Shown piece after piece: positions 18,101 through 26,732 of a stretch of DNA of 64,000 bases. The stretch is from NCBI RefSeq assembly GCF_001691565.1, contig NZ_MAYO01000003.1, positions 1,526,766 through 1,590,765 on the forward strand, given 5' to 3'. The notes under the pieces were generated by a model. It ran no database searches. It worked only from the letters and a program-made list of their open reading frames with translations, and was not told the origin of the DNA. How positions within the stretch are numbered: position 1 is the stretch's first letter; every line of letters starts with the position of its first letter. The position numbers and the translations under genes are program-made. This stretch comes from Microbacterium oleivorans (GTDB lineage: Bacteria; Actinomycetota; Actinomycetes; Actinomycetales; Microbacteriaceae).

Positions 18101-18697
18101 ACGGAGACGCTCGCGCCGCAGCGAGAAGACCGGCATCAGGTCGCGGACCGCGTGGGTCGAGGTCGTGCCGTCACCGAGGAGGAGCTGCACCTCGTCGGCG
18201 CGCGGCACCCCGAGCCGGTCGAGCTGATCCACGTATGCCGCGAGCTGCATGAGGGCCGTGACGCGCGCGTGCCGAGCGAGCTTGGTGTCCTGCACGATCC
18301 ACCGCCCGTCGTCGTCCCGGACGAGGAAGTCCGCGAAACCGACGAATTCCTCGGTGGAGAACGCCGCCTGGTAGACGACGTGGACAGCGGGGTCGGCGAG
18401 CGCCGCATCGGTCGCGGCGACCGCGGCAGCCATGCCCACGGCATCGGACGACCTGGTCTCGGGGATCTCGACGACCGCACCCGGATGCGCGTCCCGGTAG
18501 GCCTCGTAGACCCGCCGCTCGTGCTGCGTCCCGAGGCGGCCCGCCCGCTCGAGGGTGAGGTCTGCGGGGTCCTCGACCGCCGCGATCCGGCCGAGCTTCG
18601 CGTCGATCGCCCGCAGCCAGGCGAATTCGCACTCGGCCGCGGCCTTCAGGTCGCTCGCGCTCCAGACGATCCGGCCGTCGTCTTCGATGTATCGCAT
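15134..18697 (-). CDS. TM0106-type RecB-like nuclease fused to DNA2/NAM7-type helicase
   Basis: Large nucleic-acid enzyme of 1187 residues. Domains in order: an N-terminal RecB-like nuclease (about 1-330; [19 protein letters not shown] carries the core D...K, and a cluster of CGRCATC cysteines follows), an RNase H-like domain (about 330-570; [11 protein letters not shown] and [16 protein letters not shown]), then a superfamily 1 helicase with Walker A GPPGTGKT near 785, Walker [19 protein letters not shown] and [14 protein letters not shown]. It probably acts in DNA repair or degradation of foreign or damaged DNA; the exact role is not known. ATG 18697 was chosen because GGAAGGGG stands 4 nt upstream; an in-frame GTG at 18739 would overlap the upstream gene. 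The 3' end overlaps upp antisense by 55 bp. Confidence 0.88.
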   Translation of the reverse strand: MRYIEDDGRIVWSASDLKAAAECEFAWLRAIDAKLGRIAAVEDPADLTLERAGRLGTQHERRVYEAYRDAHPGAVVEIPETRSSDAVGMAAAVAATDAALADPAVHVVYQAAFSTEEFVGFADFLVRDDDGRWIVQDTKLARHARVTALMQLAAYVDQLDRLGVPRADEVQLLLGDGTTSTHAVRDLMPVFSLRRERLRALIADRDLAAGAAGEPIPWGDDRGDLRVVACGRCATCDLEVVAQRDLLLVAGMRPVQRDRLRAAGVATIDDLAASREAPPRMSWDTFSGLRTQARLQLESPAGGVDDAFPGTEPAIPTFDVVFPKALGALPRPDHGDLFFDFEGDPLYTEGAAVQWGIDYLFGWVDETEQYSSLWAHSFAEEKRALEDFLEFIAVRRRAHPGMHIYHYAPYEPTHLLAMAARHGVGEAAVDRLLRDGVFVDLYPIVRRALRVGSRSYSIKKLEPLYMGDEVRTSDVQRGDDSIVRYVEARSLQDAGDDAAARVILDDLADYNCYDCVSTRRLRDWLVDRAREAKLVPSQEPDAGEAVYEPSPRADALARFAADADDESVAQALRLGAAAIDYYPREAKTFWATHFLRLREPVSVWEDTRDVVVVDRDRCRVLTDWHRPEGLTAVRRVVEIRGEFAPGTRITVGQNPYAVYELPAPFPIETSPRWIHAARSISVVDVLEDGVVIEENAYQGFTWQELPVALTPPAPPRAGSQQAAIDAWADAVLASAPAMPTDPATDLLLRRPPRRESPLPRTGDDVADIAAALAEATDGYLAVQGPPGTGKTYVGSHVVARLVRERGFRVGVVAQSHNVVEHMLDRIVEAGVDAAQVAKAPKGPATGRERFTVIAKNQLAAYIDAQPAGFVIGGTAWDLTHSGRVARRSLDLLVIDEAGQFSLASTIAVSAAAKRLLLLGDPQQLPQVSQGTHPEPVDTSALGWVMDGHAVIPADRGYFLARTRRMRPEVAEPVSQLAYEGRLEAHPDTALRRLEGVPAGVIPVAIAHTRNATQSPEEADEVVRIVRDLSGTPWWSDGGTARPLAPEDVIVVTPYNAQQVLVEEALVAAGFPGVRVGTVDRFQGQEAAVVIVSLAASSGRDAPRGLEFLLLQNRINVAVSRAMHTAYVVYGTGLLDDLPRTPDGVARLSAFARLVGTAPSEGTVPPQIVSPQTVPYRRSPASPRPGTM

Positions 18698-18719
18698 GAT
18701 CCCCTTCCGGGAATCGACA

Positions 18720-19619
18720 CTATCCGCGGTCTCCGACACTCTCGCCGAGCATGCCCCGGCGCCAGGAGTCCATCCGTTGCTGAGCGAACGTCGTTCCGAG
18801 CTCGTTGCGCATCTCGGGATGCTCGGCCCAGAACCGGATGGACGCGTAGATGAGCCACGCGTGTGCCCGGAACCCGCTGATGTTCAGATCGAGGAGGATC
18901 TCGTCGTCGACGGCCCGGACTTCCACGGAGGGGGTGAAGTCCCCCGTCTTCTCGTCGACGGCGGACACCGTCGGAACAACGCGAGCGATCCGGGACCACT
19001 CGATGTCGTCGGTGTCGTCGAGGTAGTAGCGGGTCACGCCCGATGGTCCGATCCCGACACCGATCGGCAGCCGCCCGAAGGATGCCGCCCGCCAGGTCGA
19101 GACGATCGCGAGGGCGCCGGCCAGCAGCAGCACGAGGGCCAGCAGGAGGAGCGGGATCAGCCAGATGAGCGCGAATGCGGCATCCGTGATGACGGAACGG
19201 ACGATCGCCCACCCGAAGATGACGGCTCCGACCGCACCCGCCGCCGTGAAGCAACCGCTGAGCCACGCACCGGCACCCCGCTCGCGGAAGAAGTGCACCC
19301 ACGAATCGCGCGGCCGTTCCTTCGCGCGGGTCAGCGCTACGGCGTTGAGGAGTTCGGGCAGATCCCGCTCCCCGCCCGCACGCTCGAAATGCACACCGAA
19401 ACCGGCCGTCGCCGCCAGGAACACGAACGCCCGCCAGGTCGCCGCGCCGATGTCGTCCGCCAGCACCGCGACGACCGACGCCGTCGCGCTGACGATCACC
19501 ACGACCGAGTAGGCGACGACGGTCCAGGGACGAATGCGAGCGGGGATGCCGACCCGCCAGTCCTCCGGCAGCGGATACGGCGGCGGGAGCGGCGGGTATC
19601 CGGCGGCACGGGTGGGCAC
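18720..19619 (-). CDS. Hypothetical membrane protein
   Basis: I do not recognise a named family. The 299-residue protein has a proline-rich N-terminus (GYPPLPPPYPLPEDW), two hydrophobic segments near residues 30-75, a second pair near 122-145 and 150-172 (LIWLIPLLLLALVLLLAGAL), and a soluble C-terminal domain of about 120 residues with alternating beta-like strands (GVTRYYLDDTDDIEWSRI). The C-terminal part looks like a PH-like domain of bacterial membrane proteins, a weak impression. It lies 22 bp upstream of the nuclease/helicase gene on the same strand and may be co-transcribed with it. Confidence 0.7.
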   Translation of the reverse strand: MPTRAAGYPPLPPPYPLPEDWRVGIPARIRPWTVVAYSVVVIVSATASVVAVLADDIGAATWRAFVFLAATAGFGVHFERAGGERDLPELLNAVALTRAKERPRDSWVHFFRERGAGAWLSGCFTAAGAVGAVIFGWAIVRSVITDAAFALIWLIPLLLLALVLLLAGALAIVSTWRAASFGRLPIGVGIGPSGVTRYYLDDTDDIEWSRIARVVPTVSAVDEKTGDFTPSVEVRAVDDEILLDLNISGFRAHAWLIYASIRFWAEHPEMRNELGTTFAQQRMDSWRRGMLGESVGDRG

Positions 19620-19675
19620 CAGACGATGAAAGCACAGGCTGCCGCACGCCGACGGTCACCTGACAGACTGGGGTC

Positions 19676-21742
19676 GTGACCCAGGACCTTCCGTTCGAGA
19701 ACCCTTATCGGCACGGTTTCGCGCGCGTCGCCGCGTGCACGGTGCCGGTCGCGATCGCCGATCCGGCGACCAACGCCGAGGCGGTCCTCAAGAGTGCGCG
19801 CGCCTGTCACGACGAGGGAGTCGCCGTCGCCGTCTTCCCGGAGCTCTGCCTCTCGGGCTACGCGATCGAGGATCTCGTGATGCAGGACGTCGTCCTCGAT
19901 GCCGTCCTCGCCGCCATCGAGCGGATGGTCGCGGCATCCGCCGACCTCTCTCCGCTCCTCGTCGTCGGCGCGCCGCTGCGGATGCAGAACCGGCTCTACA
20001 ACTGCGCGGTCGTGATCCACCGCGGGCGCGTGCTCGGCGTCGCACCCAAATCCCACCTGCCCACGTATCGCGAGTTCTACGAGTCCCGCTGGTACGCGCG
20101 AGGCGACGGCGCCCCGGACACGGTGATCCTCGCGGGCGACGAGGTGCCGGTCGGCACCGACCTGCTGTTCGAGGCGACCGACGTGCCCGGGCTCGTCGTC
20201 CACGCCGAGATCTGCGAGGACTTCTGGGTGCCGGTGCCGCCGTCGTCCCACGCCGCCCTCGCCGGCGCGACGGTTCTGCTGAATCTCTCGGGCAGCCCCA
20301 TCACGATCGCGCGCGCCGAGGACCGACGCATCCTGGTCCAGTCGCAGTCCTTCCGCTGTCTCGCGGCCTACGTGTACGCCGCCGCAGGTCAGGGCGAGTC
20401 CACCAATGACGTGTCGTGGGACGGGCAGACGATCATCTACGAGAACGGCACCCTGCTCGCCGAGACCGAGCGCTTCCCCGACGGGCCGCGCCGCGCGATC
20501 GCCGACATCGATCTCGACCGGCTCCGCCAGGACCGTCTGCGGCAGGGCACGTTCGAGGACAACGCCCGCAGCGAATCCTCGTGGCCGACCCGCATCCCGT
20601 TCACGGTGGAACCCGCGGCATCCGTCCACGGCCTCCGTCGCCCGCTGGACCGGTTCCCGTTCGTGCCGGACGACCCGGCCCGCCTCGACCTCGACTGCTA
20701 CGAAGCGTTCAACATCCAGGTCTCCGGTCTCGAGCAGCGGCTCCGGGCGATCGGACAGCCCAAACCCGTCATCGGCGTCTCGGGGGGCCTCGACTCCACG
20801 CACGCTCTGCTGGTCGTCGCGCGAGCCATGGACCGGATGGGACGGCCGCGCAGCGACATCCTCGCCTTCACGATGCCCGGCTTCGCGACCGGCGAGCACA
20901 CGAAGTCGAACGCGATCGCTCTGGCCGAGGCGATCGGAGCAACGATCGAGACGATCGACATCCGTCCGATGGCGACGGAGCTGCTGACGGGGCTCGGGCA
21001 TCCGTTCGCGCAGGGCGAGCCCGTCTACGACGTGACCTTCGAGAACGTGCAGGCCGGTGCCCGGACCGATTTCCTCTTCCGCCTGGCGAATCAGCGCGGG
21101 GGCATCGTCATCGGGACGTCCGACCTGTCCGAGCTCGCGCTCGGCTGGGCGACCTACGGCGTCGGTGACCACATGGCGCACTACGGCGTCAACGCGGGCG
21201 TGCCGAAGACGCTCATCCAGCACCTCATCCGCTGGGTCGTCGCGCACAGCGACGAGTCGGGAGCGACCCTCACTGACCGTGCCAAGGAGGTGCTGCAGGC
21301 CGTCCTCGACACCGAGATCAGCCCGGAACTCGTTCCGGCCGGCCAAGACGGCAAGGTGCAGTCCACCGAGAGCACCATCGGCCCCTACGCCCTGCACGAT
21401 TTCACGCTCTTCCACGTCCTGCGCTACGGCTTCCGTCCGTCGAAGATCGTCTTCCTCGCCGAGCAGGCCTGGTCGGACGCGGATGCCGGGGCCTGGCCTC
21501 CCGGCTTCCCCACCGACGAGCGGTTCGCCTACGACCGCGCGATCATCGTGAAGTGGATGCGGGTCTTCCTGAAGCGCTACTTCGGGTTCGCGCAGTTCAA
21601 GCGCAGCGCCGTCCCGAACGCACCGAAGGTCTCGCCTGCGGGCTCGCTCTCGCCGCGCGGCGACTGGCGCGCACCGTCCGACGGCAACGCGACAGCGTGG
21701 CTCGCCGAGCTCGATGCGGCTTTCCCGGACGAGGTGCACTGA
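19676..21742 (+). CDS. nadE: Glutamine-dependent NAD(+) synthase
   Basis: Two-domain enzyme of 688 residues making NAD+ from deamido-NAD+, ATP and glutamine. The N-terminal nitrilase-type glutaminase domain shows the Glu-Lys-Cys triad in FPELCLSGY, PKSHLPTY and EICEDFW. The C-terminal synthetase domain has the ATP-binding SGGLDSTHAL and IGTSDLSELALGW. Length and order fit the actinobacterial enzyme. Start GTG 19676 lies 6 nt after CAGACT, with no clear Shine-Dalgarno. The nucleosidase gene follows 23 bp downstream. Confidence 0.95.
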   Translation: MTQDLPFENPYRHGFARVAACTVPVAIADPATNAEAVLKSARACHDEGVAVAVFPELCLSGYAIEDLVMQDVVLDAVLAAIERMVAASADLSPLLVVGAPLRMQNRLYNCAVVIHRGRVLGVAPKSHLPTYREFYESRWYARGDGAPDTVILAGDEVPVGTDLLFEATDVPGLVVHAEICEDFWVPVPPSSHAALAGATVLLNLSGSPITIARAEDRRILVQSQSFRCLAAYVYAAAGQGESTNDVSWDGQTIIYENGTLLAETERFPDGPRRAIADIDLDRLRQDRLRQGTFEDNARSESSWPTRIPFTVEPAASVHGLRRPLDRFPFVPDDPARLDLDCYEAFNIQVSGLEQRLRAIGQPKPVIGVSGGLDSTHALLVVARAMDRMGRPRSDILAFTMPGFATGEHTKSNAIALAEAIGATIETIDIRPMATELLTGLGHPFAQGEPVYDVTFENVQAGARTDFLFRLANQRGGIVIGTSDLSELALGWATYGVGDHMAHYGVNAGVPKTLIQHLIRWVVAHSDESGATLTDRAKEVLQAVLDTEISPELVPAGQDGKVQSTESTIGPYALHDFTLFHVLRYGFRPSKIVFLAEQAWSDADAGAWPPGFPTDERFAYDRAIIVKWMRVFLKRYFGFAQFKRSAVPNAPKVSPAGSLSPRGDWRAPSDGNATAWLAELDAAFPDEVH

Positions 21743-21765
21743 CGCACGGATGGGATGATGGTTCG

Positions 21766-22323
21766 GTGAAGCTCCTCGTCGCCGCTCTTGATTCCGAACT
21801 CGTCGCCTTCCCTGAGGAGCTCCCGGGCTTCGACCGGCTCGTCACCGGCCCCGGCAAGATGCAGGCGACGTACGCGCTGACGCGTGCCCTCGATCGGGCG
21901 GCTTACGACGAGATCGTCGTCGTAGGTACGGCCGGGTCGGTGGACGCCGAGACGGTGGGCGTTCACGAGGTGACCACCGCGCTGCAGCACGACGTCGCGA
22001 ACGTCGACGGCGTCGCCGGCCAGCACGTCTCGCTGCCCGCGACCGTGTCGATCGCCGGCCGCGAAGGCACGACGATCGCAACGGGAGACCATTTCGTCGA
22101 CGATGCCGACACCGTGGAGCTGATCCGCACGCTCGGCGGCACGCTCGTCGACATGGAGGCGTACGCCTACATCTGGGTGGCGCAGCAGTTCGGTGTGCCG
22201 ATCCGCATCCTGAAGGCGGTCTCGGACAGCGCACAGGACGATGCGATCACCGACTGGCGTGACGCCGTCGCGATCTGCAGCGGGCAGTTGCGCGAGCGGA
22301 TCACCGAGCTCTACGGCGTCTGA
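21766..22323 (+). CDS. Phosphorylase-superfamily nucleosidase (MTA/SAH nucleosidase-like)
   Basis: A 185-residue member of the purine nucleoside phosphorylase/nucleosidase superfamily. VGTAGSVDAE is the ribose/phosphate-site glycine region and LVDMEAYAYIWVAQQFGVP carries the Met-Glu pair that binds the ribose 2'-hydroxyl in MTA/SAH nucleosidases; VSDSAQDD follows with the catalytic Asp. It is shorter than typical Pfs (about 230 residues), so the exact substrate is uncertain. GTG 21766 was chosen because upstream residues in the same frame lie within nadE. Its stop codon forms part of a hairpin with the stop of the convergent gene. Confidence 0.82.
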   Translation: MKLLVAALDSELVAFPEELPGFDRLVTGPGKMQATYALTRALDRAAYDEIVVVGTAGSVDAETVGVHEVTTALQHDVANVDGVAGQHVSLPATVSIAGREGTTIATGDHFVDDADTVELIRTLGGTLVDMEAYAYIWVAQQFGVPIRILKAVSDSAQDDAITDWRDAVAICSGQLRERITELYGV

Positions 22324-22348
22324 CGCCGGCTCAGCGGCCCCGGCGTCA
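22321..22348. terminator. Bidirectional hairpin built from two convergent stop codons
   Basis: TGACGCCGG (22321-22329) and CCGGCGTCA (22340-22348) make a perfect 9-bp stem with a 10-nt loop. The first three bases are the nucleosidase stop codon and the last three are the stop codon of the small membrane protein on the other strand. It fills the whole gap between the convergent genes. Confidence 0.6.
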
Positions 22349-22525
22349 GGCGTCGCGGCGGCTGAACAGCGAGCGCAGGATGAAGAAGACGATCAGCGCG
22401 ACGACGGCGACGATGAGGATCTTCCCGAAGAAGAAGACCACCTTGAGCGCGATGTCCACGACGATCCACGCGATGATCACGGCGACGACGACGCCGAGGA
22501 TGGTCCAGATCGTGCCTTTTCTCAT
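22346..22525 (-). CDS. Small membrane protein, 59 residues
   Basis: Starting MRKGTIWTILGVVVAVIIAW, the protein has two membrane segments (about 6-27 and 31-50) separated by a short VDIALK linker, and ends with the basic tail RSLFSRRDA. No known family is recognised; such two-helix proteins are frequent in Actinobacteria. Its ATG at 22525 lies only 4 bp from the sbcC stop at 22530, on the same strand, so it may be co-transcribed with sbcDC. The gene is short but the hydrophobic pattern and clean start make it likely to be real. Confidence 0.75.
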   Translation of the reverse strand: MRKGTIWTILGVVVAVIIAWIVVDIALKVVFFFGKILIVAVVALIVFFILRSLFSRRDA

Positions 22526-22529
22526 GCTC

Positions 22530-25500
22530 TCAGCCTAAGCGCTGGGTCACGACGTCCTGCCGGACGATGCTCGGCCCCTCGGGGGTCGCCTCGACGACGA
22601 GCTGGGCGGGGATCTGCTCCTTCATCGCCTCGACGTGGCTGATGACGCCGACGATCCGGCCGCCGGCGCGCAGCTCGTCGAGGGTGCGCATGGCGAGCTC
22701 GAGCGTCTCGGGGTCGAGGGAGCCGAAGCCTTCGTCGATGAACAGGGTGTCCAGGCGGATGCCGCCGGCCCGGGACGTGACCACCTCGGCGAGTCCCAGG
22801 GCGAGAGCGAGCGAGGCCAGGAAGGTCTCACCGCCCGACAGCGACTGCGGCGAGCGGAGCCTGCCGGTGTGCGCATCGAGGACCTCGATGGACAGACCGG
22901 ATGCCGCGCCCCTGGCCTGCTTCGCATCGGAGTGTCGCAGGGTGTAGCGGCCCGACGACATCTCGGCCAGCCGCAGGTTCGCCGCAGCCACGATCTCTTC
23001 GAGCTCGGCTGCGAGGACGAACGTCTCGAGGTCCATCTTCATCGTGTTGGGCGCCCTGCCCGCGACGGTGTCGGCGAGACGCGTGATCGCTGCGGCATCC
23101 TCGGCCTGCGTCGCGACCGCGCCCGCGGCGTCGTCGATGCGCTCGACCAGGTCGCGCAGGCCCTTCGCGAGGCCGGTGGCATCGGCCTCCGCCGTGATCG
23201 CGGCGGACCGGGCGGCGTCCGCCTCGGCCGCGACGCGGGCAGCGGCCGATACGGCATCGGGTTCGACCGTCTGGTCGACGGTCTCGAGTTCGAGCTCGAG
23301 CGCGCGCGCTCGTGCGGCGGCGAGCGCGGCCGCATGCTCGTCGACGCGCCCCGCGAGCCGGCTCGCCTCAGCGGGCGGCAGGAGCGCGTCGAGGACGTCG
23401 TCGGGAGTCTCGAATGCCGTGTCCGCGATGCGGGCGTCGCGATCGGCCTCCGCGGCACCCGCGGCCTCGCGACGGGTCTGTTCGACGCGGCGAGCGTCGA
23501 GCAGTCGCGTGGCGAACCCACGGAGCTCGGTGTCCGCAGCGATGCGGGCGGCGACGCTCTCGTACTCTCCGCGCGCCGCATCCACCGCCTTCCGCGCCGT
23601 CTCCAGGGCTCCCTCGGTCATGGCGAGCTCCTCGCGGAGGATGCTCGCACGCTCGCGCAGGGCGGTGGTCTCGCGCACCGCTTCAGCCTCGAGGGCGTCG
23701 ATCTGCTCGGCATCGCGCGTCAGGTCGTCGACGCGGGAGCGCGCCGCGACGGCGGCCGCCAGCCGTTCGTCGAGGTCGGCGACGGCCGCGGCCAGCTCGT
23801 CGGCCTCACGACCGCCCGACGTCGCCGCCGCAGCGGTGACGTCCTCCCGCGCCGCTGCGGCTGCCTGCGCAGCGGCCCTCTCGGCGAGAGCGGCGTCGTC
23901 GCGCGCCTTCTCCGCGGCGGCGAGATCGTCGTCGGTCACGGGCTCGCCGTCATGCGTCGCCGGGCGGGGGTGGGCCGTGGATCCGCACACCGCGCACGGT
24001 TCACCCTCGATGAGGGATGCCGCGAGTTCGCCCGCGTAGCCGCGCAGGCGCCGGCGGAGGAGCTCTCCGACGTGCGCGGATGCCGCGGCGGAGCGCGCGT
24101 TGGCATCGGCGTACGCCGCGTCGGCCTCGGCCGCGAGAGGAGCCAGCCGGTCGAGAGAACGGGCGGCATCGAGCCGGGCGACGAGGTCGGTGCGCGAGGC
24201 GGCGAGGTCGTCGTGCCGCCCGGCGACGGCGCGGGCTTCGGTGAGCCGACGGGCCGCGTCCTGGCGCCGCTCGGGAACGGCCGCGAGGACGGTCTCGAGG
24301 TCGCGGAGAGCCTCACCGAGACCGTCCAGCTCTTCGCGGCGCACCCGCTGCGCGTCGCCCAGAGCCGCAGCATCCCGTTCCGCTTCTGCGGCGGCCTCGG
24401 CGCGCGCGACGCGTCCCGTCAGCTCGTCGATCACGGCGGGAAGGTCGTCGTCGGCCGACCCGCCGACGTCGACCCAGGCACCCTCCGCAGCGTGACGGGT
24501 CTCCTGCGCCGCCGACCACTCCGCGCCTGCACGGATGGCGTTCTCGACGGACGCCCGCAAGACCTCCGCCGCGCGCGCCCGCGCGAGGCGTTCTCGCAGC
24601 CCGTCGATCTCTCGGGTCTCCGCCTCGCGCGCCGCGAGGTCGGCTCGAGCGCTCTGCAGCTCGGCCAGACGCTGCGCGATCTGGCGGAGTCGCTGATGTT
24701 CGGCCGCCGCCTGCTCCGCCCGGGTGGTCGCGACGGCTCGCTCGTTGCCTCGTGCATCGACGCGGTACTCGGCCCGAGCGAGAGCTCGTTCGACGGCCTC
24801 TTTCCGACCGAGGACGTCCGCGTCGAGGGGCGCGGCGCCGGTGTCCGTGCCGAGGAGGTCGTTCGCCGAGATCTCGCGCTCGGCGACCTCCAGCAGCGTG
24901 CGCACACGGGCGCCGTTCTCGTCGAGCCGCTTCTGCGCCTCTCGGCGGCGCTCGTCGAGCACGTCTTTGTACGCCTCGAAGCGCTTGGTCCCGAAGAGCG
25001 TCCGGAGCAGCTGCTGGCGCTCGGCGTTCGCGGCCAGCAGGAATCGCGAGAACTTGTTCTGCGCGAGCAGGATGACCTGCTGGAACTGCTGCGCACTGAG
25101 CCCGAGCACCTCGTCCAGGGCGATCCCGACCTCGCGCTGCTTGGCGGCACGGCCGACCCACCGGTCGTCCACCCACTCTTCGAGCTCGGCACGTGCCGGC
25201 TCGAGAGTCAGCCCTCCCCCGCGCTTGGCGGGCCGCTCGTACTCGGGCGCGCGGGTCACCCGCCACCGGGTGCCGCCGACGGTGAACTCGAGACGCACCT
25301 CGGTCGGGTCGGTGAGGAAGCTGTGGTCGCTGCGCAGCCGCCGGTCGCCGCCCTCGTATCGCGGCACCGACCCGTAGAGCGCGAAGCTGACCCCGTCGAG
25401 GATGCTGGACTTGCCGGCGCCCGTGCGCCCCGAGATCAGGAAGAGACCGTCGTCGTCGAACGCGTCGAAGTCGACGGTCTGACGCTCGCGGAACGGCCCG

Positions 25501-25532
25501 AACCCGGTGAGTTCGAGGCGGTGCAGCTTCAC
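22530..25532 (-). CDS. sbcC: Exonuclease subunit SbcC (SMC-like ATPase)
   Basis: SMC/Rad50-type ATPase of 1000 residues; with SbcD it opens and degrades hairpin and blocked DNA ends. Walker A ISGRTGAGKSS lies at residues 34-43, long alanine/glutamate-rich coiled coils occupy about 180-490 and 540-840, and the zinc hook CAVC is near residue 510 in EPCAVCGSTAHP. The C-terminus holds the ABC signature QSLSGGETFLASLALAL and Walker B LFIDEGFGSLDPETL. The start overlaps the sbcD stop by 4 bp. The reverse strand has a 1015-codon open frame, an artefact of composition. Confidence 0.95.
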   Translation of the reverse strand: MKLHRLELTGFGPFRERQTVDFDAFDDDGLFLISGRTGAGKSSILDGVSFALYGSVPRYEGGDRRLRSDHSFLTDPTEVRLEFTVGGTRWRVTRAPEYERPAKRGGGLTLEPARAELEEWVDDRWVGRAAKQREVGIALDEVLGLSAQQFQQVILLAQNKFSRFLLAANAERQQLLRTLFGTKRFEAYKDVLDERRREAQKRLDENGARVRTLLEVAEREISANDLLGTDTGAAPLDADVLGRKEAVERALARAEYRVDARGNERAVATTRAEQAAAEHQRLRQIAQRLAELQSARADLAAREAETREIDGLRERLARARAAEVLRASVENAIRAGAEWSAAQETRHAAEGAWVDVGGSADDDLPAVIDELTGRVARAEAAAEAERDAAALGDAQRVRREELDGLGEALRDLETVLAAVPERRQDAARRLTEARAVAGRHDDLAASRTDLVARLDAARSLDRLAPLAAEADAAYADANARSAAASAHVGELLRRRLRGYAGELAASLIEGEPCAVCGSTAHPRPATHDGEPVTDDDLAAAEKARDDAALAERAAAQAAAAAREDVTAAAATSGGREADELAAAVADLDERLAAAVAARSRVDDLTRDAEQIDALEAEAVRETTALRERASILREELAMTEGALETARKAVDAARGEYESVAARIAADTELRGFATRLLDARRVEQTRREAAGAAEADRDARIADTAFETPDDVLDALLPPAEASRLAGRVDEHAAALAAARARALELELETVDQTVEPDAVSAAARVAAEADAARSAAITAEADATGLAKGLRDLVERIDDAAGAVATQAEDAAAITRLADTVAGRAPNTMKMDLETFVLAAELEEIVAAANLRLAEMSSGRYTLRHSDAKQARGAASGLSIEVLDAHTGRLRSPQSLSGGETFLASLALALGLAEVVTSRAGGIRLDTLFIDEGFGSLDPETLELAMRTLDELRAGGRIVGVISHVEAMKEQIPAQLVVEATPEGPSIVRQDVVTQRLG

Positions 25533-26683
25533 GCCATCGCCTCCTGGCGCACTCGTTCGTCGAGCACCTCATCGATGAGGCCGGCTTCGCGCTCGGTCGC
25601 CCCCTGCCCCTCGCGCACGTGCTCGAGGAAGGCCTCGACCAGCTCGCGGTCGGAGCGGGCGGCGCGGACGCGCTCGACGTAGGTGGCGGTGTCGCCGGTG
25701 CGGACCCTCGACGGTGCGTGCACGACCTTCGCGCAGAAGGGAAACCGCTGCTGCAGCCGACGCAGCGGGTCGGCCTCGGGCAGATCGTCGGTGTACTCGA
25801 CGCAGACCCACGCATCCTCGTCAACGGCGTGGACCTCGTCGGACAGGATCTCGGCGAACGGACCGCGGAGGGTCACGAGGCGGCGGGGCACCGGCAGAGC
25901 AAGCCATTCGACGGCAGTGATGCCGTCGGCATCCAGATCGATCAGCCAAGAACCGCGGGGCTTGTCGCCCTCGCCGAAGCTGTAGTGCAAGGGCGCGCCG
26001 GCGTAGCGGACACTCTCGGAGAGACGCTGCCGCCCGTGGATGTGCCCGAGGGCCATGTAGTCGACACCGTGGAAGGTCGACAGCGGCACGACGTCGAGAC
26101 CGCCCTGCTGGATGTCGCGCTCGAGCTGCGGCGTCGGCTCGACGCCCGCGGCGAAGCAGTGCGCGATCGCCACCGACCGCCCGCCCCGCTCGGCGAGGTC
26201 GGTGCGGACGAGGTCCATCGCTCGGCTGAGGACGGCGGCCTGGGTCCGCACTCCGTCCCACCGGTGCCGCAGGAGCGCCGGCTCGAGGTACGGGATGCCG
26301 TAGAAGTGGACAGGTCCGTGGGCGTCGTCGATCGTGAGCGGGGTACCCACGGCATCCGGATCGGTCAGGACGTGGATGCCGTCGCGCAGCAGCCCTGCCT
26401 GGAACCCGAGCCGCGCCGCGGAGTCGTGGTTGCCGCTCGTCACCACGACGCGCGCGCCCGCGTCGGCGATACCGCGGAGGACGTCGGACAGGAGCGTGTA
26501 CGACGCGGCGGCCGGGGTGGCGGAGTCGAACACGTCACCCGCAACGATGACGACGTCGACGCCGTGCTCACGGACCTGGGCGGTCAATTCGCTCAGCACA
26601 CCGCGGAGCGCATCGAGCGTGGAGTGACCGTGGAAGGTCCGCCCGATGTGCCAGTCGGAGGTGTGCAGGATGCGCATGCTCAC
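25529..26683 (-). CDS. sbcD: Exonuclease subunit SbcD (Mre11-like nuclease)
   Basis: Calcineurin-like metallophosphoesterase of 384 residues and nuclease partner of SbcC. The metal-binding motifs are in order: HTSDWHIGRTFHG, VIVAGDVFDS, VTSGNHDSAARLGF, AIAHCF and ALGHIHGRQ. The C-terminal 100 residues form the capping and SbcC-binding region. It precedes sbcC with a 4-bp overlap (ATGA), as is usual. ATG at 26683 (MSMRIL) or 26677 (MRIL) are both possible. Confidence 0.95.
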   Translation of the reverse strand: MSMRILHTSDWHIGRTFHGHSTLDALRGVLSELTAQVREHGVDVVIVAGDVFDSATPAAASYTLLSDVLRGIADAGARVVVTSGNHDSAARLGFQAGLLRDGIHVLTDPDAVGTPLTIDDAHGPVHFYGIPYLEPALLRHRWDGVRTQAAVLSRAMDLVRTDLAERGGRSVAIAHCFAAGVEPTPQLERDIQQGGLDVVPLSTFHGVDYMALGHIHGRQRLSESVRYAGAPLHYSFGEGDKPRGSWLIDLDADGITAVEWLALPVPRRLVTLRGPFAEILSDEVHAVDEDAWVCVEYTDDLPEADPLRRLQQRFPFCAKVVHAPSRVRTGDTATYVERVRAARSDRELVEAFLEHVREGQGATEREAGLIDEVLDERVRQEAMA

Positions 26684-26732
26684 ACGCTAGGTCGAGGCTC
26701 CGACATCGCCGCCGAGGCGTGCCGCGCAGGCG

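Noticed and set aside
16058..18853. 931-codon open frame on the + strand
   Set aside because: It is the reverse strand of the nuclease/helicase gene, with composition typical of an antisense frame and no domains.
22635..25682. 1015-codon open frame on the + strand
   Set aside because: It is antisense to sbcC over its whole length. It has no recognisable motif and is arginine/glycine-rich, as expected from an antisense frame of high-GC coding DNA.
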